The notes: generated from the letters alone by a model not told the origin. A stretch of DNA of 64,000 nucleotides from DATBVX01 sp963696675 (GCA_963696675.1 CAVOLM010000042.1:47086-111085); one strand, 5' to 3'. Positions 18,014 through 29,295 are shown, counted from the first letter of the stretch. Program-made: numbers and translations.

Positions 18014-18095
18014 CTCGAAGTAGGTCGCGAACAGATACCCATGCGACCGCGCTCCTGCAATACTCTGAGCAGGTGCATCAGCAAGGCTCTCGGCC

Positions 18096-19740
18096 ATGGC
18101 CGCTTCTACGCGGTTGAATCTTCCCGCCTGGCAGGCGCTCGAACGGCATAGCGAGCAAGTCGGCACGCAGCATGTGCGCGACATGTTTGCCGCAGACCCG
18201 CGTCGCTTCGCCAGCCTGTCGCGGGAAGCAGTCGACCTGCTCTTCGATTTCTCGCGTCAGCGACTGCAGCCCGAGACAATTGCGCTCCTCATCCAGCTTG
18301 CACGGGAATGTGAGCTCGAGACGCGGATAGCAGCCCTTCTGTCAGGAGAGTCGGTCAACAACACCGAAGGAAGACCTGCGCTTCACACTGCGCTGCGTCG
18401 TGCGCTGGACCAACCACTTCTGGTCAACGGCCGCGACGTCATGCGGGACGTCAAGGCAGAGCGCGAAAAGCTCTTCAGCTTCGTGCGCGCGGTGCACGAA
18501 GGGCGAATCAGCGGGCATACCGGCAAGAAGTTCGAAACGGTCATGAACATCGGCATCGGAGGGTCTGACCTCGGCCCGGTGATGGCCACGGAAGCGCTGG
18601 CGGGGTTTCGTGCCCGCGGCCTCAAGATTCACTTTGTATCGAACGTTGATGGCTGCCAATCTGCCGATGCGATCTCGAGCGCGAATCCGGAGACCACGCT
18701 TGTCATCGTGTGCTCGAAGACGTTCACCACGCTCGAGACCATGTCGAATGCACAACTGGCGCGTGCGCTGGATCGTTGAGCGCCTTGGCGCAGCAGCTCT
18801 GCCAAAGCATTTCGCTGCAGTGTCGGTCAATCAGCAAGCAATGGACGCGTTCGGCATCGGTCCTGCGCTGCGCTTCACGATGTGGGACTGGGTCGGCGGT
18901 CGATACTCCGTGTGGTCGTCGATTGGCGCGTCGCTCGCTCTGGCCATCGGTACGGAGAACTTCCAGGCGTTTCTCGATGGCGGCGGGATGATGGATGAGC
19001 ATTTCGCGTCGACACCTCTCGAGCGCAATCTGCCGGCGTTGCTGGGGCTGATTGGCGTCTGGAACCGAAACTTTCTCGATATCCCGACGCACGCAGTCCT
19101 GCCGTACGATCAGCGCCTGCATCGCCTGCCCGCGTACCTGCAGCAACTCGAGATGGAAAGCAATGGCAAGCGCGTGACGCGCGCAGGACAGACTGTCGAT
19201 TATCAGACGGGTGCCGTGCTGTGGGGAGAACCGGGTTCGAACGCCCAACATTCATTTTTCCAGTTGCTGCATCAGGGCACCGCGAATGTGGCGCTCGATT
19301 TCCTCGCACCAGTGCAAAGCTCGAGCGGCTTTCCAGAACAGCAGAACCTCGCTCTCGCGAACTGCTTCGCACAGGCGCAGGCACTCATGGCGGGCCAGAG
19401 TGAAGCACAGGTCCGTAATAATCTCGCGTCCAGCGGCACAACAGGACTGAAGCTGTCCGAACTCATTCCGCACAAGGTTCATCCGGGCAATCGCCCGAAC
19501 AGCATCGTGCTGTTCCAGCGGCTCGATCCGCTCACGCTCGGCAAGCTCATCGCCTTGTACGAACACAAGGTCTTCGTGCAGAGCGTGATCTGGGATATCA
19601 ATCCGTTCGATCAGTGGGGCGTGGAACTCGGCAAGAAGCTGGCGGACAAACTGATCCCGGTCGTCTCCGATCCGGCGCCGGCGGTTGCCAACGGACACGA
19701 GCTAAGCGGGTTGCTCGAATACGTGGCTCGGTGGCGATGA
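18096..19740 (+). CDS. pgi: Glucose-6-phosphate isomerase (one frameshift)
   Basis: Interconverts glucose-6-phosphate and fructose-6-phosphate, feeding both glycolysis and GDP-mannose synthesis. The span gives about 547 residues, the usual length. Markers are NIGIGGSDLGPVMATEAL, then DWVGGRYSVWSSIGAS (active-site signature), GTTGLKLSELIPHKVHPGN and WDINPFDQWGVELGK. The frame breaks near 18760, where LARALDR meets a stop while the next frame reads RWIVERLGAAALPKHF; one extra base explains it. It lies between the epimerase and the Wzi-like genes, in the polysaccharide block, with an 82-base gap upstream. Confidence 0.93.
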
Positions 19741-19862
19741 GTCTCGCCAGTGCGAGACGAGGATGAACGTACGCCGATCTGTCGCTGATGCAATTCATTC
19801 ACTAACTTGCGCTCCGCACCCGTTACGCTAATCTCGCGCGCTTCGCCCAAGGAGCGGAGTGC

Positions 19863-21431
19863 ATGACGGACAGCCTTCACAGGGCTTTGATCGGATCTCG
19901 AACCAGAGGACAGGCTGCACTTCTTACTCTCTCTCTGTTTCTGGCAACCAGTGTCAACGCGGAAGCATGGCTTGATGCCGGCGACAGCGCGCTGCGCAGT
20001 GATGTTGAGTACCTGGTCGATTCCGGCGTCATAAATGTCGTCCTGACTTCGTGGCCGATTCCGTCAGCCGACATCGCCTGGGCACTTGATGGGGTCAAAG
20101 AACGCGAGCATTTGTCGGCAGGCCAGCTCGCTGCGATCGGTCGTGTGCAGCAGCGACTGTCGATGTTTCGTCGCGACGCATTCCGCATGACCGGACATGT
20201 CTCCGCCGCGGCGAACCCCGTCGTGCTGCGAACGTTCGAAGACACGCCGCGTGAAGAAGCTGAGATCGGTGGCACGCTGAGTGATGCCGGCGAGCGATTT
20301 GCCGGTCGCCTTGCCGTGCAACTGGTATCCGACCCGGACGATGACAAATCCGTACGGCTCGATGGCACGTACGGTTCGATGCGCCTCGGCAACTGGCTCC
20401 TGACCGCAGGTTGGCTCGATCGATGGTGGGGGCCCGGCTGGGATGGAAGCCTGCTCCTTTCGAACAATGCGCGGCCCATCCCGAGCATCGCCCTCGATCG
20501 TGAATCCTCAGAAGCCTTTGAATCGAAGTGGCTGAGCTGGATTGGTCCGTGGCGTTTCACGACGTTCATGGGAAGAATGGAAGAACACCGCGAGGATCGA
20601 GATCACCCATGGCTTTTTGGGACGCGACTTTCGTTTCGGCCGTTTGGAAACATCAAGATTGGCTCCGTGCATCCGTTTCGTGGCTTCGAGTTTGCCATCG
20701 AGCGAACGGCGATGTGGTGTGCGGAAGGTTTGCCCTGCGACCTGGCTGCCTTCTGGCACGTACTTACGGGCAAGGACAGCGCGGGCGTTGTCGTGAGTAC
20801 CGAGGACGAGCCCGGCAATCAGCTCGGAGGCTATAGTTTCCGGTGGGGGTCGCCGGTCACTTGGCTCCCCGTGAGTTTCTACTATCAGAAGACCGGCGAG
20901 TCCGGAGACCTCAACGGGACGAGTGTTCGAATCGGAAGGCAACTAACCCTTTGGGGCGCGGAAACCTGGGTTGCAACGCAGAGCGGGTATGCCTGGCGGG
21001 GTCACGCGGAAGTGGCCTATACGACGTGTGGTGATAGCTCGGGCGGTGATTCGGTGCTGTTCGATTGCGCATACACCCATCACCTGTTTCCGGTGGAGGG
21101 CTATCGGTACCGTGGCCGCCCGGTGGGCCACACAATCGATGGCGACGGCAGGAGCTATACGTTGGGTGTGCAGCTTGCCACGCCGTTTTCGGTGAGCGGG
21201 TCGTTGTTGTTGCGTTACTCGGAGCTGAACCGTGGCGGTGCAGTTCCCGACACCGTCAACACCGTCGCCCAGGAACCGGTCGACGACTGGGGAGTGGAAT
21301 TCGGAGCCGTGCTCTCGAGGCAACGCAGCGAATTGAAGGTTGGAATTGGGTTCGATCAAGCGACGGATCAGGTGACGGATGAGGTTGACGAGCAGGTGCA
21401 CGCTTTCGCGACCTACCAACACCGATTTTGA
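19863..21431 (+). CDS. Capsule assembly Wzi-family outer-membrane protein (copy 1)
   Basis: A 522-residue beta-barrel protein of the Wzi family, which in capsule systems helps anchor polysaccharide at the cell surface. A signal peptide (AALLTLSLFLATSVNA) precedes AWLDAGDSALRSDVEYL, the typical N-terminal helical region. The central signature is WLDRWWGPGWDGSLLLSNNARPIPS, followed by GPWRFTTFMGRMEEHRED. It ends in a phenylalanine (YQHRF), as expected for an outer-membrane barrel. The frame is intact. The next gene is a paralogue of it and overlaps its stop, so both are co-transcribed. Confidence 0.87.
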   Translation: MTDSLHRALIGSRTRGQAALLTLSLFLATSVNAEAWLDAGDSALRSDVEYLVDSGVINVVLTSWPIPSADIAWALDGVKEREHLSAGQLAAIGRVQQRLSMFRRDAFRMTGHVSAAANPVVLRTFEDTPREEAEIGGTLSDAGERFAGRLAVQLVSDPDDDKSVRLDGTYGSMRLGNWLLTAGWLDRWWGPGWDGSLLLSNNARPIPSIALDRESSEAFESKWLSWIGPWRFTTFMGRMEEHREDRDHPWLFGTRLSFRPFGNIKIGSVHPFRGFEFAIERTAMWCAEGLPCDLAAFWHVLTGKDSAGVVVSTEDEPGNQLGGYSFRWGSPVTWLPVSFYYQKTGESGDLNGTSVRIGRQLTLWGAETWVATQSGYAWRGHAEVAYTTCGDSSGGDSVLFDCAYTHHLFPVEGYRYRGRPVGHTIDGDGRSYTLGVQLATPFSVSGSLLLRYSELNRGGAVPDTVNTVAQEPVDDWGVEFGAVLSRQRSELKVGIGFDQATDQVTDEVDEQVHAFATYQHRF

Positions 21432-22933
21432 ACCAAAATAGAGCGATCGTGCCTCGTCCTGTCCGTGCCAGCCGGAGCTTTTTTGCGGCATCAGTCCTGG
21501 CCTCGTCACTCGCGTGCGCCGACCCATGGCTGGCACCAGGGGATGAGGTACTGCGTCACGATATCGAGATGCTGGCAGATGCCGGCGTCATCAAGGGCCC
21601 AATCACTCAGTGGCCCATTCCGTGGCCAGATGTTGCGCGTGACATCAATGAACTCGATCAGCCCGGTCAGCTTACAGGCGGCGAACAGGCGGCGTTGAGT
21701 CGGCTAAGACGAGCCGCGCACGCGATGATGCGCACCCATGACATCCGGACCCACGTGCGGGTTTCGGGAGCGACCGAACCCGATGAGCTGCGTGGATTTA
21801 CGGCCACACCTCGTGAAGAAGGGGAACTCGAAGCGGGCATCGCATGGACCGGGGATTCCGTCGCGATTCGGGTGCAGGCGACTGCGGTGACTGATGCTGA
21901 CGATGGCCAGACATGGCGTCCCGATGGCTCGTATGTCGGCGCAACTCTGGGGAATACGATGCTGTCGGCAGGCTACATGGATCGGTGGTGGGGTCCGGGT
22001 TGGGACGGGAGTCCTATCCTCTCGACCAGCGCAAGGCCGATTCCCGCAATCACCTGGGAGCGCAACTACTCCGACGCATTTGATCTTCCGGTGCTGAAGT
22101 GGTTCGGTCCGTGGCGAGCGAGTATTGGCCTCGGACAACTGGAGGACCATCGCGAGGATTTCGATCGCACGCGAATCTTCGAAGCGCGCGTGACATTCAA
22201 ACCGTGGCGACATCTGGAGATCGGGTTGTCACGCACGGCTCTGATATGTGGCGAGGGACGTCCATGCAGTCTTGGCACGTTCTGGGACATGTTCAGGGGA
22301 AACGACAACGATCAGGATCCATCCCAGCAACCGGGTGATCAACTCGCCGGCTACGACCTGCGCTTTTCCTCGCCTTGGAGGCGCGTTCCGTTCGCGCTCT
22401 ACGGCCAGATGATTGGTGAAGACGAAGCGGGCGCGCTGCCGAGCAAGTTCCTCGGCTTGTTCGGAGTCGAGCATTGGGGCTCAGTGGGTCCGGGTAGCAG
22501 CTATCGCGTGCACATCGAATATGCGGATGCCACATGCGATTTCTCGCGTCAAATGCCAGAATTCGATTGCGCGTACGAGAGTGGCATTTACACCGTTGGG
22601 TATCGATTCCGCGGCCGAAGCATCGGCCAGTCAGTTGACTCGGATAGCCGGATAACAACAGTGGGCGCGCTCTTTGTCACCGCGACTGGCGCGTCCTGGG
22701 AATTGATCGTAAGAAACGCCAACCTGAATCGCGATGCGACTGCTGTGGCAGAACCTTCCCAGACGATTGCACCCCTCGCTACCGACGTGGAAAGCGTTGA
22801 CTTGCTCTGTCGTCGGGAGCTTTTCGGGGGCAGGCTCACGGCCCTGGCTGGCTTTGAGAGTCGAGAGCGCTCCCCGCCAGCACCGAAAGATCAGCAGTGG
22901 CGTGCTATGGCCGAGTGGGTCCGCGAGTTCTGA
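21428..22933 (+). CDS. Capsule assembly Wzi-family outer-membrane protein (copy 2, tandem paralogue)
   Basis: A second Wzi-like barrel of about 501 residues. It shares the whole architecture of its upstream neighbour: signal peptide (SFFAASVLASSLACA), WLAPGDEVLRHDIEMLADAG, the core YMDRWWGPGWDGSPIL, GPWRASIGLGQLEDHRED, and a C-terminal REF. The start is uncertain: a TTG at 21428 overlaps the previous stop, and a GTG at 21449 is also possible. The two proteins are clearly related but differ throughout, so the duplication is old. The frame is intact. The following 270 bases hold no gene. Confidence 0.85.
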   Translation: MNQNRAIVPRPVRASRSFFAASVLASSLACADPWLAPGDEVLRHDIEMLADAGVIKGPITQWPIPWPDVARDINELDQPGQLTGGEQAALSRLRRAAHAMMRTHDIRTHVRVSGATEPDELRGFTATPREEGELEAGIAWTGDSVAIRVQATAVTDADDGQTWRPDGSYVGATLGNTMLSAGYMDRWWGPGWDGSPILSTSARPIPAITWERNYSDAFDLPVLKWFGPWRASIGLGQLEDHREDFDRTRIFEARVTFKPWRHLEIGLSRTALICGEGRPCSLGTFWDMFRGNDNDQDPSQQPGDQLAGYDLRFSSPWRRVPFALYGQMIGEDEAGALPSKFLGLFGVEHWGSVGPGSSYRVHIEYADATCDFSRQMPEFDCAYESGIYTVGYRFRGRSIGQSVDSDSRITTVGALFVTATGASWELIVRNANLNRDATAVAEPSQTIAPLATDVESVDLLCRRELFGGRLTALAGFESRERSPPAPKDQQWRAMAEWVREF

Positions 22934-23204
22934 TGAACACGGTAGGACTATCGTACTGGCGTTGACAACCCTTCTACTTCTAACGGGGGGTGTCACTGAT
23001 TGGCGACGTTTCGATCGGGTCTCCCTTTAGTACAAGCTATACAGTACGAAAGGGATGCTATGATCCCTGCCGCCGGCGTAGCTCCCTCACCGGTTGCCGA
23101 ATCAGAAGAAGCAAACGTTCCGGACCGTCGCACGAGAATTTACGGAATTTGGCCCGCGCCGTGATAACGCGCGAGAGCTGCCACAACTAGGACAGTGCAG
23201 CGTG
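22934..23204. promoter_or_regulatory. Non-coding leader before the WbpM/CapD-type gene
   Basis: No credible gene lies in these 271 bases. They contain TTGACA at 22962 without a well-spaced -10 box, the motif GGTGTCAC near 22988 that resembles the repeats at 10136, 11190 and 51310, and a perfect dyad AGGGAT-GCTATG-ATCCCT at 23051-23068. The dyad lies about 137 bases before the start codon and could be an operator or part of a leader structure. Assignment as the promoter region is by position only. Confidence 0.35.
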
Positions 23205-25237
23205 ATGAAGGATCAAAGAACGAGAATTGCCAGCTGGTTGCAGACCGTGACCGAGCTCCCGCGCAGTACCAAGCGTTTCATAATGCTTGTGTCCGACCTC
23301 GTGATGATCCCGTTGGCTCTTTACACGGCCATTACACTTAGACTCGGTACATTCGACCATCAGTTAGGCGACCGGTGGTGGCTTTATCTCGTCGTCCTGC
23401 TGACTAGCCTGCCCGTCTTCGCCCGCCTCGGTCTCTATCGCGCAGTCATTCGCTACATAGGAGGCAAGGCGGTGCTGGCGGTGCTAGCCGGCGTGACACT
23501 CTCAGTCGCCCTGGTGATCGCCCTCAATAGCATTCTTCCGAATCGGATGGTCCCGACCGGCGCGCTCGTCATCTATTGGGCGCTGGCTCTTCTTTATGTA
23601 GCCGGCAGCCGTTTTCTGGTTCGGCTCGCGCTCCAAAGCGCCAACGGCACGGGCGAGCGAGTGGCCATCTATGGCGCGGGCGAAGCGGGCGTACGCCTGT
23701 CAGTGGCCCTCCAGAGCGGAAAGGAATTCAAGCCGGTAGCGTTCGTTGATGACCATCACGCGCTCCACGGCAGCGTCATCAACGGTATCGAGGTATTTTC
23801 TCCGAGCGAGCTGCCGACGATCATTCCTGAATTTCATATCACGCGAATCCTTCTCGCAGTGCCGTCGGAGACACGGCGCCGGCGCCGCGACATTCTCGCC
23901 CACCTCGAGTCACTTGGCATTCACGTGCAGACGATCCCGGATCTCAGTGACCTGGCCGCCGGCCGCGCCCGCGTCGATGAAATTCACGAGGTGGAAGTCA
24001 GCGATCTGCTCGGACGGGATCCGGTGCCGCCAAACCTGCGGCTGTTGCGCGCCTGCATCAGAGGGCAAGTCCGTGCTGGTCACCGGCGCCGGCGGCTCGA
24101 TCGGCTCGGAGCTGTGCCGGCAGATCGTGCAGCTCGCGCCGAAACGCCTGCTGCTGCTCGAGATGTCGGAGATCGCGCTCTACAACATCGAGAGGGAACT
24201 CCGGCTCACCTGCGCCCGCGAAGGGCTCCGTGTCGAGATCATTGCGCTGCTCGGCAATGCGCATCACAAGTATCGCGTCCGCGAGATCATGCAGACGTAT
24301 GGCGTGCAGACGGTGTATCACGCGGCGGCCTACAAGCACGTGCCGATCGTCGAGCAGAACATGATCGAGGGCATTCACAACAACGTCTATGCGCACCTGG
24401 CACGCGGCCGAGGCGGCACTCGAGACTCACGTCGAGACATTCGTGCTGGTCTCGACCGACAAGGCCGTCAACCCGACCAACGTCATGGGTGCGACCAAGC
24501 GCTTCGCCGAAATGGTATTGCAGGCGATGCAGGAGCGCGGCTCCAAGACACGCTTCTGCATGGTGCGGTTCGGCAATGTGCTCGCTTCGTCGGGCTCGGT
24601 GGTGCCGCTGTTCCGCGAGCAGATCCGCCGCGGCGGGCCGGTCACGGTCACGCACCCCGACGTGATCCGCTACTTCATGACGATCCCGGAAGCCGCGCAG
24701 CTCGTGATCCAGGCAGGTTCGATGGCCAAAGGCGGCGATGTGTTCGTGCTCGACATGGGCAAGCCGGTGCGCATCGACGATCTGGCGCGTCGCATGGTGA
24801 ACCTGATGGGACTCACGGTTCGTGACGAGAACAATCCGGACGGCGACATCGAGATCGCCTACACGGGGCTTCGCCCGGCCGAGAAGCTATTCGAAGAACT
24901 CCTGATCGGCAAGGACGTTGCGGGCACCGACCACCCGATGATCATGCGCGCCATGGAGCATTCCCTACCCTGGGAACGGGTGCAGACGCTCCTGGATGAT
25001 CTGATTGTGGCCATGCGCAAGTTCGATTGCCGCAGGGCGCGCGAATTGCTCCTGCATTCGATCGCCGAGTATCAGCCGAGCACAGGTATCGAAGATCTCG
25101 TCTGGCAGCAGCACTCGGGCGTGAGCGTAACCCTCGCGGCAGTCGCGGACGATCATAAGGTGACCGAGCTGGCCGCGCGGCGCGCCGCCAAGAACCCTTC
25201 CAACCCGCCGTTATCGCCGCAGACGCCCGGGCACTGA
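23205..25237 (+). CDS. Membrane nucleotide-sugar 4,6-dehydratase, WbpM/PglF/CapD type (two frameshifts)
   Basis: A FlaA1/CapD-family enzyme of about 677 residues that removes water from UDP-GlcNAc to give a 4-keto-6-deoxy sugar, the precursor of bacillosamine, QuiNAc or FucNAc. The N-terminal half holds membrane helices (LVSDLVMIPLALYTAITLRLG; WWLYLVVLLTSLPVFARLGLY) and a first Rossmann-like region (GAGEAGVRLSVAL). The catalytic domain has SVLVTGAGGSIGSELCRQI, YHAAAYKHVPIVEQN, and the STDKAVNPTNVMGATKR motif with Met in the tyrosine place, as in WbpM. Frame breaks occur near 24065 and 24397. The ATG at 23205 is chosen over 23094. It converges on wecB with a one-base gap. Confidence 0.9.
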
Positions 25238-25238
25238 C

Positions 25239-26334
25239 TCAGACACCGGCTCTGCGCCGCAGACTCCGCACTGCGCGTGCCGCCGCCTTTCCATCCCATT
25301 TCTCCGGTCGGCGTCCTGTATTCCATGAGCCATTGAGCGCCTCGCGCACGTTCGCAAGCAGCGTGTCGGCGCTCGCCAGTCGGTTGGTTCCTTCGCTCAA
25401 AGTCACCGGCCGTTCCGTGTTCTCGCGCAACGTGAGGCAAGGAATCCCGAGATACGTCGTCTCTTCCTGCACTCCGCCTGAATCGGTAATCGCCAAGCGT
25501 GAGCCGCTCACCAGATTCATGAATGGCACGTATCCCAGCGGCTCGGTCAGGGTCAGGCCCGGACTGGAGGCGGCAGCACAACCCGAACTCCTCGAGTTTC
25601 TTGCGCGTACGCGGATGCACGGCGAACAGCAGTGGTAGTTCGCGTGCCGCAAGCTCGAGCTGTCGCATCAGCGGCACGAGACTCTCGCGCGTATCCACAT
25701 TCGAAGGCCGATGCAACGTCACGACGCCGTACCCCTTTTCCTTCAGCCCCATCTTCTGTCTCGTGCCGTCCGCTTCGATCCGGGACCGTTGCAATTCATA
25801 CGAATCGATCATCATGTTGCCGATGAAATCGATCTTCTCCGCCGGCACGCCTTCGCGCTTGAGGTTCTCATCGGCGTCCGCCGAGGGTGTCCACAGCACG
25901 TCGGCAATCGCATCGGTCACCAGGCGATTGATCTCCTCGGGCATGGTGCGATCGCGGCTGCGCAGGCCTGCCTCGAGGTGCACAACCGGGATGCACAGCT
26001 TGGCGCCGACCATCGCGCAGGCAGCCGTCGAGTTCACATCCCCGACGACCACGATCCAGTCAGGGCGAGCCGCCATGCAGACCTTTTCGTAGGCGATCAT
26101 GACGCGCCCGGTCTGCTCGGCGTGCGTGCCGCTGCCGACTTCCAGGTGATGATCCGGTTCGGGCAATCTCAGGTCGGCAAAAAACGCATCCGACATGTTG
26201 GGGTCGTAGTGCTGCCCCGTGTGCACGATCAGGGGCCGGCACCAACTCTCGCGCTTGAGCGCATGATAGAGCGGGGCGACCTTCATGAAGTTGGGCCGCG
26301 CCGCGGCGATCAGATGGATATTCAACGATTGCAT
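25239..26334 (-). CDS. wecB: UDP-N-acetylglucosamine 2-epimerase, non-hydrolysing (one frameshift)
   Basis: Interconverts UDP-GlcNAc and UDP-ManNAc. The N-terminal half is clear: NIHLIAAARPNFMKVAPLYH, VHTGQHYDPNMSDAFFADL, PVVHLEAGLRSRDRTMPEE, and TLHRPSNVDTRESL. Near 25575 the homology jumps frame and continues as LTLTEPLGYVPFMNLV, AITDSGGVQEETTYLG and PCLTLRENTERPVTL, the UDP-binding end of the family, and stops at 25239. The ATG at 26334 (MQSLNIHL) is preferred over the longer 26385 start. Together with the UDP-HexNAc dehydrogenase at 15719 it could yield ManNAcA. It is divergent from ugd. Confidence 0.9.
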
Positions 26335-26385
26335 GGTTGCAAAGCTTACAGGCTCCGGCACTGCTTCCGGCTTGAGCGAACGCAC

Positions 26386-26408
26386 GAGCCAAGCTTTTGA
26401 ATTGGCTC
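26386..26408. promoter_or_regulatory. Inverted repeat in the wecB/ugd divergent region
   Basis: A perfect seven-base inverted repeat GAGCCAA - 9 nt - TTGGCTC lies between the divergent wecB and ugd start codons (26334 and 26503). Its position suits an operator controlling both promoters, but no family can be assigned, and chance occurrence is possible. Confidence 0.3.
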
Positions 26409-26502
26409 TCCGGTCGCGTTGCCAGCTTTACTTGGCGGCATCGGTCCGCTACATTCCGCGCCTCTTTTTCTTGCTCAATCAGCGTATTAGAAGGCACCAG
26501 CC

Positions 26503-27847
26503 ATGCGCGTAACGATCTTTGGCTCAGGCTATGTCGGTCTGGTCACGGGCGCCTGCCTGGCCGATGCCGGCAACCACGTCGTGTGTGTGGACGTCGATGC
26601 GAACAAGATCGAACGGCTCAAGCGCGGCGAGGTGCCGATTCATGAGCCCGGGCTCGATGGCCTGATCAAGCGCAACTCCGAAGCCGGTCGCATGGAGTTC
26701 ACCACCGATGCGGCGAAAGGCGTGGCCCATGGGCTGTTTCAGCTCATCGCGGTAGGGACGCCCCCGGGCGAGGACGGATCGGCCGACCTGAGACATGTGC
26801 TCGCGGTGGCCAACACGATCGGTCAGCACATCAGTGATTACCGGGTCGTCGTTACCAAGTCGACGGTCCCGGTCGGGACTGCCGACAAGGTTCGCGCCAA
26901 GCTCACTGAAGTTGTTACCAGGCGCGGCGCGGCGGTCGAATACGACGTGGTTTCAAACCCGGAATTCCTGAAAGAGGGCGCGGCGATCGCCGACTTCATG
27001 AAACCGGACCGGGTAATCATTGGTACGGATAACCCAAGAACGACCGAGCTCCTGCGGTTGCTCTATGAACCTTTTACACGCAATCACGACCGGCTGCTGG
27101 TGATGGACATTCGCTCTGCGGAGCTCACCAAGTACGCCGCCAACGCGATGCTTGCCACCAAGATCAGCTTCATGAACGAGCTCGCGAATCTCGCTGAGCG
27201 CTTCGGCGCTGACATCGAAAAGGTTCGTGTAGGTATGGGCTCCGATCCGCGCATCGGCTATAGCTTCATCTACCCGGGCTGCGGCTACGGCGGCTCATGC
27301 TTTCCCAAGGACGTGAAGGCACTCTCGCGCTCCGCGCGGGACCTGAACTACGACGCCGAGATTCTGAAAGCGGTCGAGAATGTGAACATCCGGCAGAAGG
27401 AGCTGCTGTTCAGGAAAATTCACCGTCACTTCGACGGCAAGCTTCGCGGTCGCACCCTTGCGCTCTGGGGTCTGGCGTTCAAGCCCAACACCGACGACAT
27501 GCGCGAGGCGCCGAGCCGTGCGCTCATGGAGGAGCTCTGGGAGCACGGCGCCACAGTGCAAGCTTACGATCCAGTGGCAATGGACGAGGCGCGGCGCACT
27601 TACGGCGATCGCAAGGAGCTTAGCGCTGGTGAAAAATGCCAATGCGGCGCTCGCAGGCGCCGATGCGCTCGCCATCGTGACGGAATGGCAGGAATTCCGC
27701 AGTCCCGACTTCGACCACATCAAATCGCAGCTCAAGAGCCCGGTGATCTTCGACGGCCGCAATCTCTATGATCCCTCGTACCTGGAACGACTCGGCATCA
27801 CGTACTACGGGGTAGGTCGCGGCCAGCGGCTGGACCTCAACGGCTGA
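26503..27847 (+). CDS. ugd: UDP-glucose 6-dehydrogenase (one frameshift)
   Basis: Oxidises UDP-glucose to UDP-glucuronate with two NAD. It has the N-terminal Rossmann motif VTIFGSGYVGLVTGACLADAG, TKSTVPVGTADKVRAKL, NPEFLKEGAAIADFMKPDR, and the catalytic cysteine in YPGCGYGGSCFPKDVKAL. The C-terminal domain has TLALWGLAFKPNTDDMREAP. Near 27622 the frame breaks in the last domain; the next frame continues as LALVKNANAALAGADALA and ends at 27847 with GVGRGQRLDLNG. The product would supply the UDP-glucuronate 4-epimerase at 17000. The manC gene follows after 23 bases. Confidence 0.94.
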
Positions 27848-27870
27848 CACTCGGAAACGATAAGCGACCA

Positions 27871-29295
27871 ATGCTCATTCCCGTAATACTCTCCGGTGGC
27901 TCGGGTACGCGACTCTGGCCGTTGTCGCGCGAGCTGCATCCAAAACAGCTTCTGCCTCTCCTGTCGGAGCGAACGATGCTCCAGGACACCGTGGCGCGGC
28001 TCACGGGACTCGAGAACCTCGGTGCTCCTGTCGTCGTATGCAATGAGGCACATCGTTTCATGGTCGCCGAGCAGTTGCGTCGGCTCGGTATGGCGTCAAG
28101 TTCGATCATTCTCGAACCGGTGGGGCGCAATACCGCTCCCGCCGTCGCGGTGGCGGCGCTCGTCGCGCTCAAAGCGGATGAGAAGGCCGATCCGATTCTG
28201 CTGGTGCTTCCAGCGGATCACGTCATGGAAGATGTGCCAGCTTTCCACGCAGCGGCCCGCATTGCGTTGGCGCAGGCGACCGACGGAAAACTCGTCACCT
28301 TCGGGGTTGTCGCACGCAGCCCCGAGACCGGCTATGGCTACATTCGTCGGGCGGGAGGCAAGGGCCCGACGTACCCGGTGGCTCAGTTCGTGGAAAAGCC
28401 TGACTCGAGGCGTGCGCGGCAGTTCATCGAATCGGGTGAGTACTTCTGGAACAGCGGCATGTTCGTTTTCAAGGCGCGCCGCTATCTCGAGGAGCTCAAG
28501 CGCCTGGCACCGGACATCCTTGAAGTGTGCGAGAGGGCGGTGGCTGGGGCACAGGTGGATCTCGAGTTCACACGGCTCCCGGCGGCGGAATTCGAACGCT
28601 GTCGCAGCGAGTCGATCGACTACGCGGTGATGGAGAAGACGCGCGATGCGGTCGTTGTGCCGCTCGATGCCGGTTGGAGCGATGTCGGCTCCTGGGCAGC
28701 CCTTCACGATGCATCGCGGAACGATCCTTCAGGCAACGTCACTCACGGCGATGTGATCGCCGAAGACACGCACGACTGCTTTCTGTACTCGGACAGCAGG
28801 CTGGTTGCGACCGTGGGCCTCGGCGATCACGTCGTGGTGGAAACCAAGGACGCGGTACTCGTTGCGCCGAAATCGCGCGTCCAGGACGTGAAGCTCCTCG
28901 TGAATCGATTGAAATCGCAGCAGCGCGGCGAGGCGGTCCTGCACCGGGAAGTCTTCAGGCCCTGGGGCAGCTACGACAGTCTCGATGCCGGGGAGCGCTT
29001 TCAGGTCAAGCGTCTCACGATCAACCCCGGAGCCTCACTCTCCTTGCAACTCCATCACCAGCGCGCTGAGCATTGGGTCGTGGTTGCCGGTACGGCGCGG
29101 ATTACGCGTGGTGAGGAGGTCTTCGATCTCGAAGAGAATCAGTCGACCTACATTCCCGTCGGCACGAAGCATCGCATCGAAAATCCCGGAACGGTCCCGC
29201 TGCACATCATCGAAGTGCAGTCCGGAAGCTACCTCGGCGAGGATGACATAGTGCGCTTCGAGGATCGTTATGGCCGAGAGGGAACGAACAAGTAG
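27871..29295 (+). CDS. manC: Mannose-1-phosphate guanylyltransferase / mannose-6-phosphate isomerase
   Basis: A bifunctional enzyme of 474 residues. The N-terminal nucleotidyltransferase has the pyrophosphorylase signature PVILSGGSGTRLWPLSRELHP and FVEKPD (FVEKP motif), and it makes GDP-mannose from mannose-1-phosphate and GTP. The C-terminal cupin (VFRPWGSYDSLDAGERFQVK, LSLQLHHQRAEHWVVVAGTA) is the type II phosphomannose isomerase with metal-binding His/Glu. The frame is intact. Together with the phosphomannomutase at 30551 and pgi at 18096, it completes the route from glucose-6-phosphate to GDP-mannose. Confidence 0.95.
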   Translation: MLIPVILSGGSGTRLWPLSRELHPKQLLPLLSERTMLQDTVARLTGLENLGAPVVVCNEAHRFMVAEQLRRLGMASSSIILEPVGRNTAPAVAVAALVALKADEKADPILLVLPADHVMEDVPAFHAAARIALAQATDGKLVTFGVVARSPETGYGYIRRAGGKGPTYPVAQFVEKPDSRRARQFIESGEYFWNSGMFVFKARRYLEELKRLAPDILEVCERAVAGAQVDLEFTRLPAAEFERCRSESIDYAVMEKTRDAVVVPLDAGWSDVGSWAALHDASRNDPSGNVTHGDVIAEDTHDCFLYSDSRLVATVGLGDHVVVETKDAVLVAPKSRVQDVKLLVNRLKSQQRGEAVLHREVFRPWGSYDSLDAGERFQVKRLTINPGASLSLQLHHQRAEHWVVVAGTARITRGEEVFDLEENQSTYIPVGTKHRIENPGTVPLHIIEVQSGSYLGEDDIVRFEDRYGREGTNK

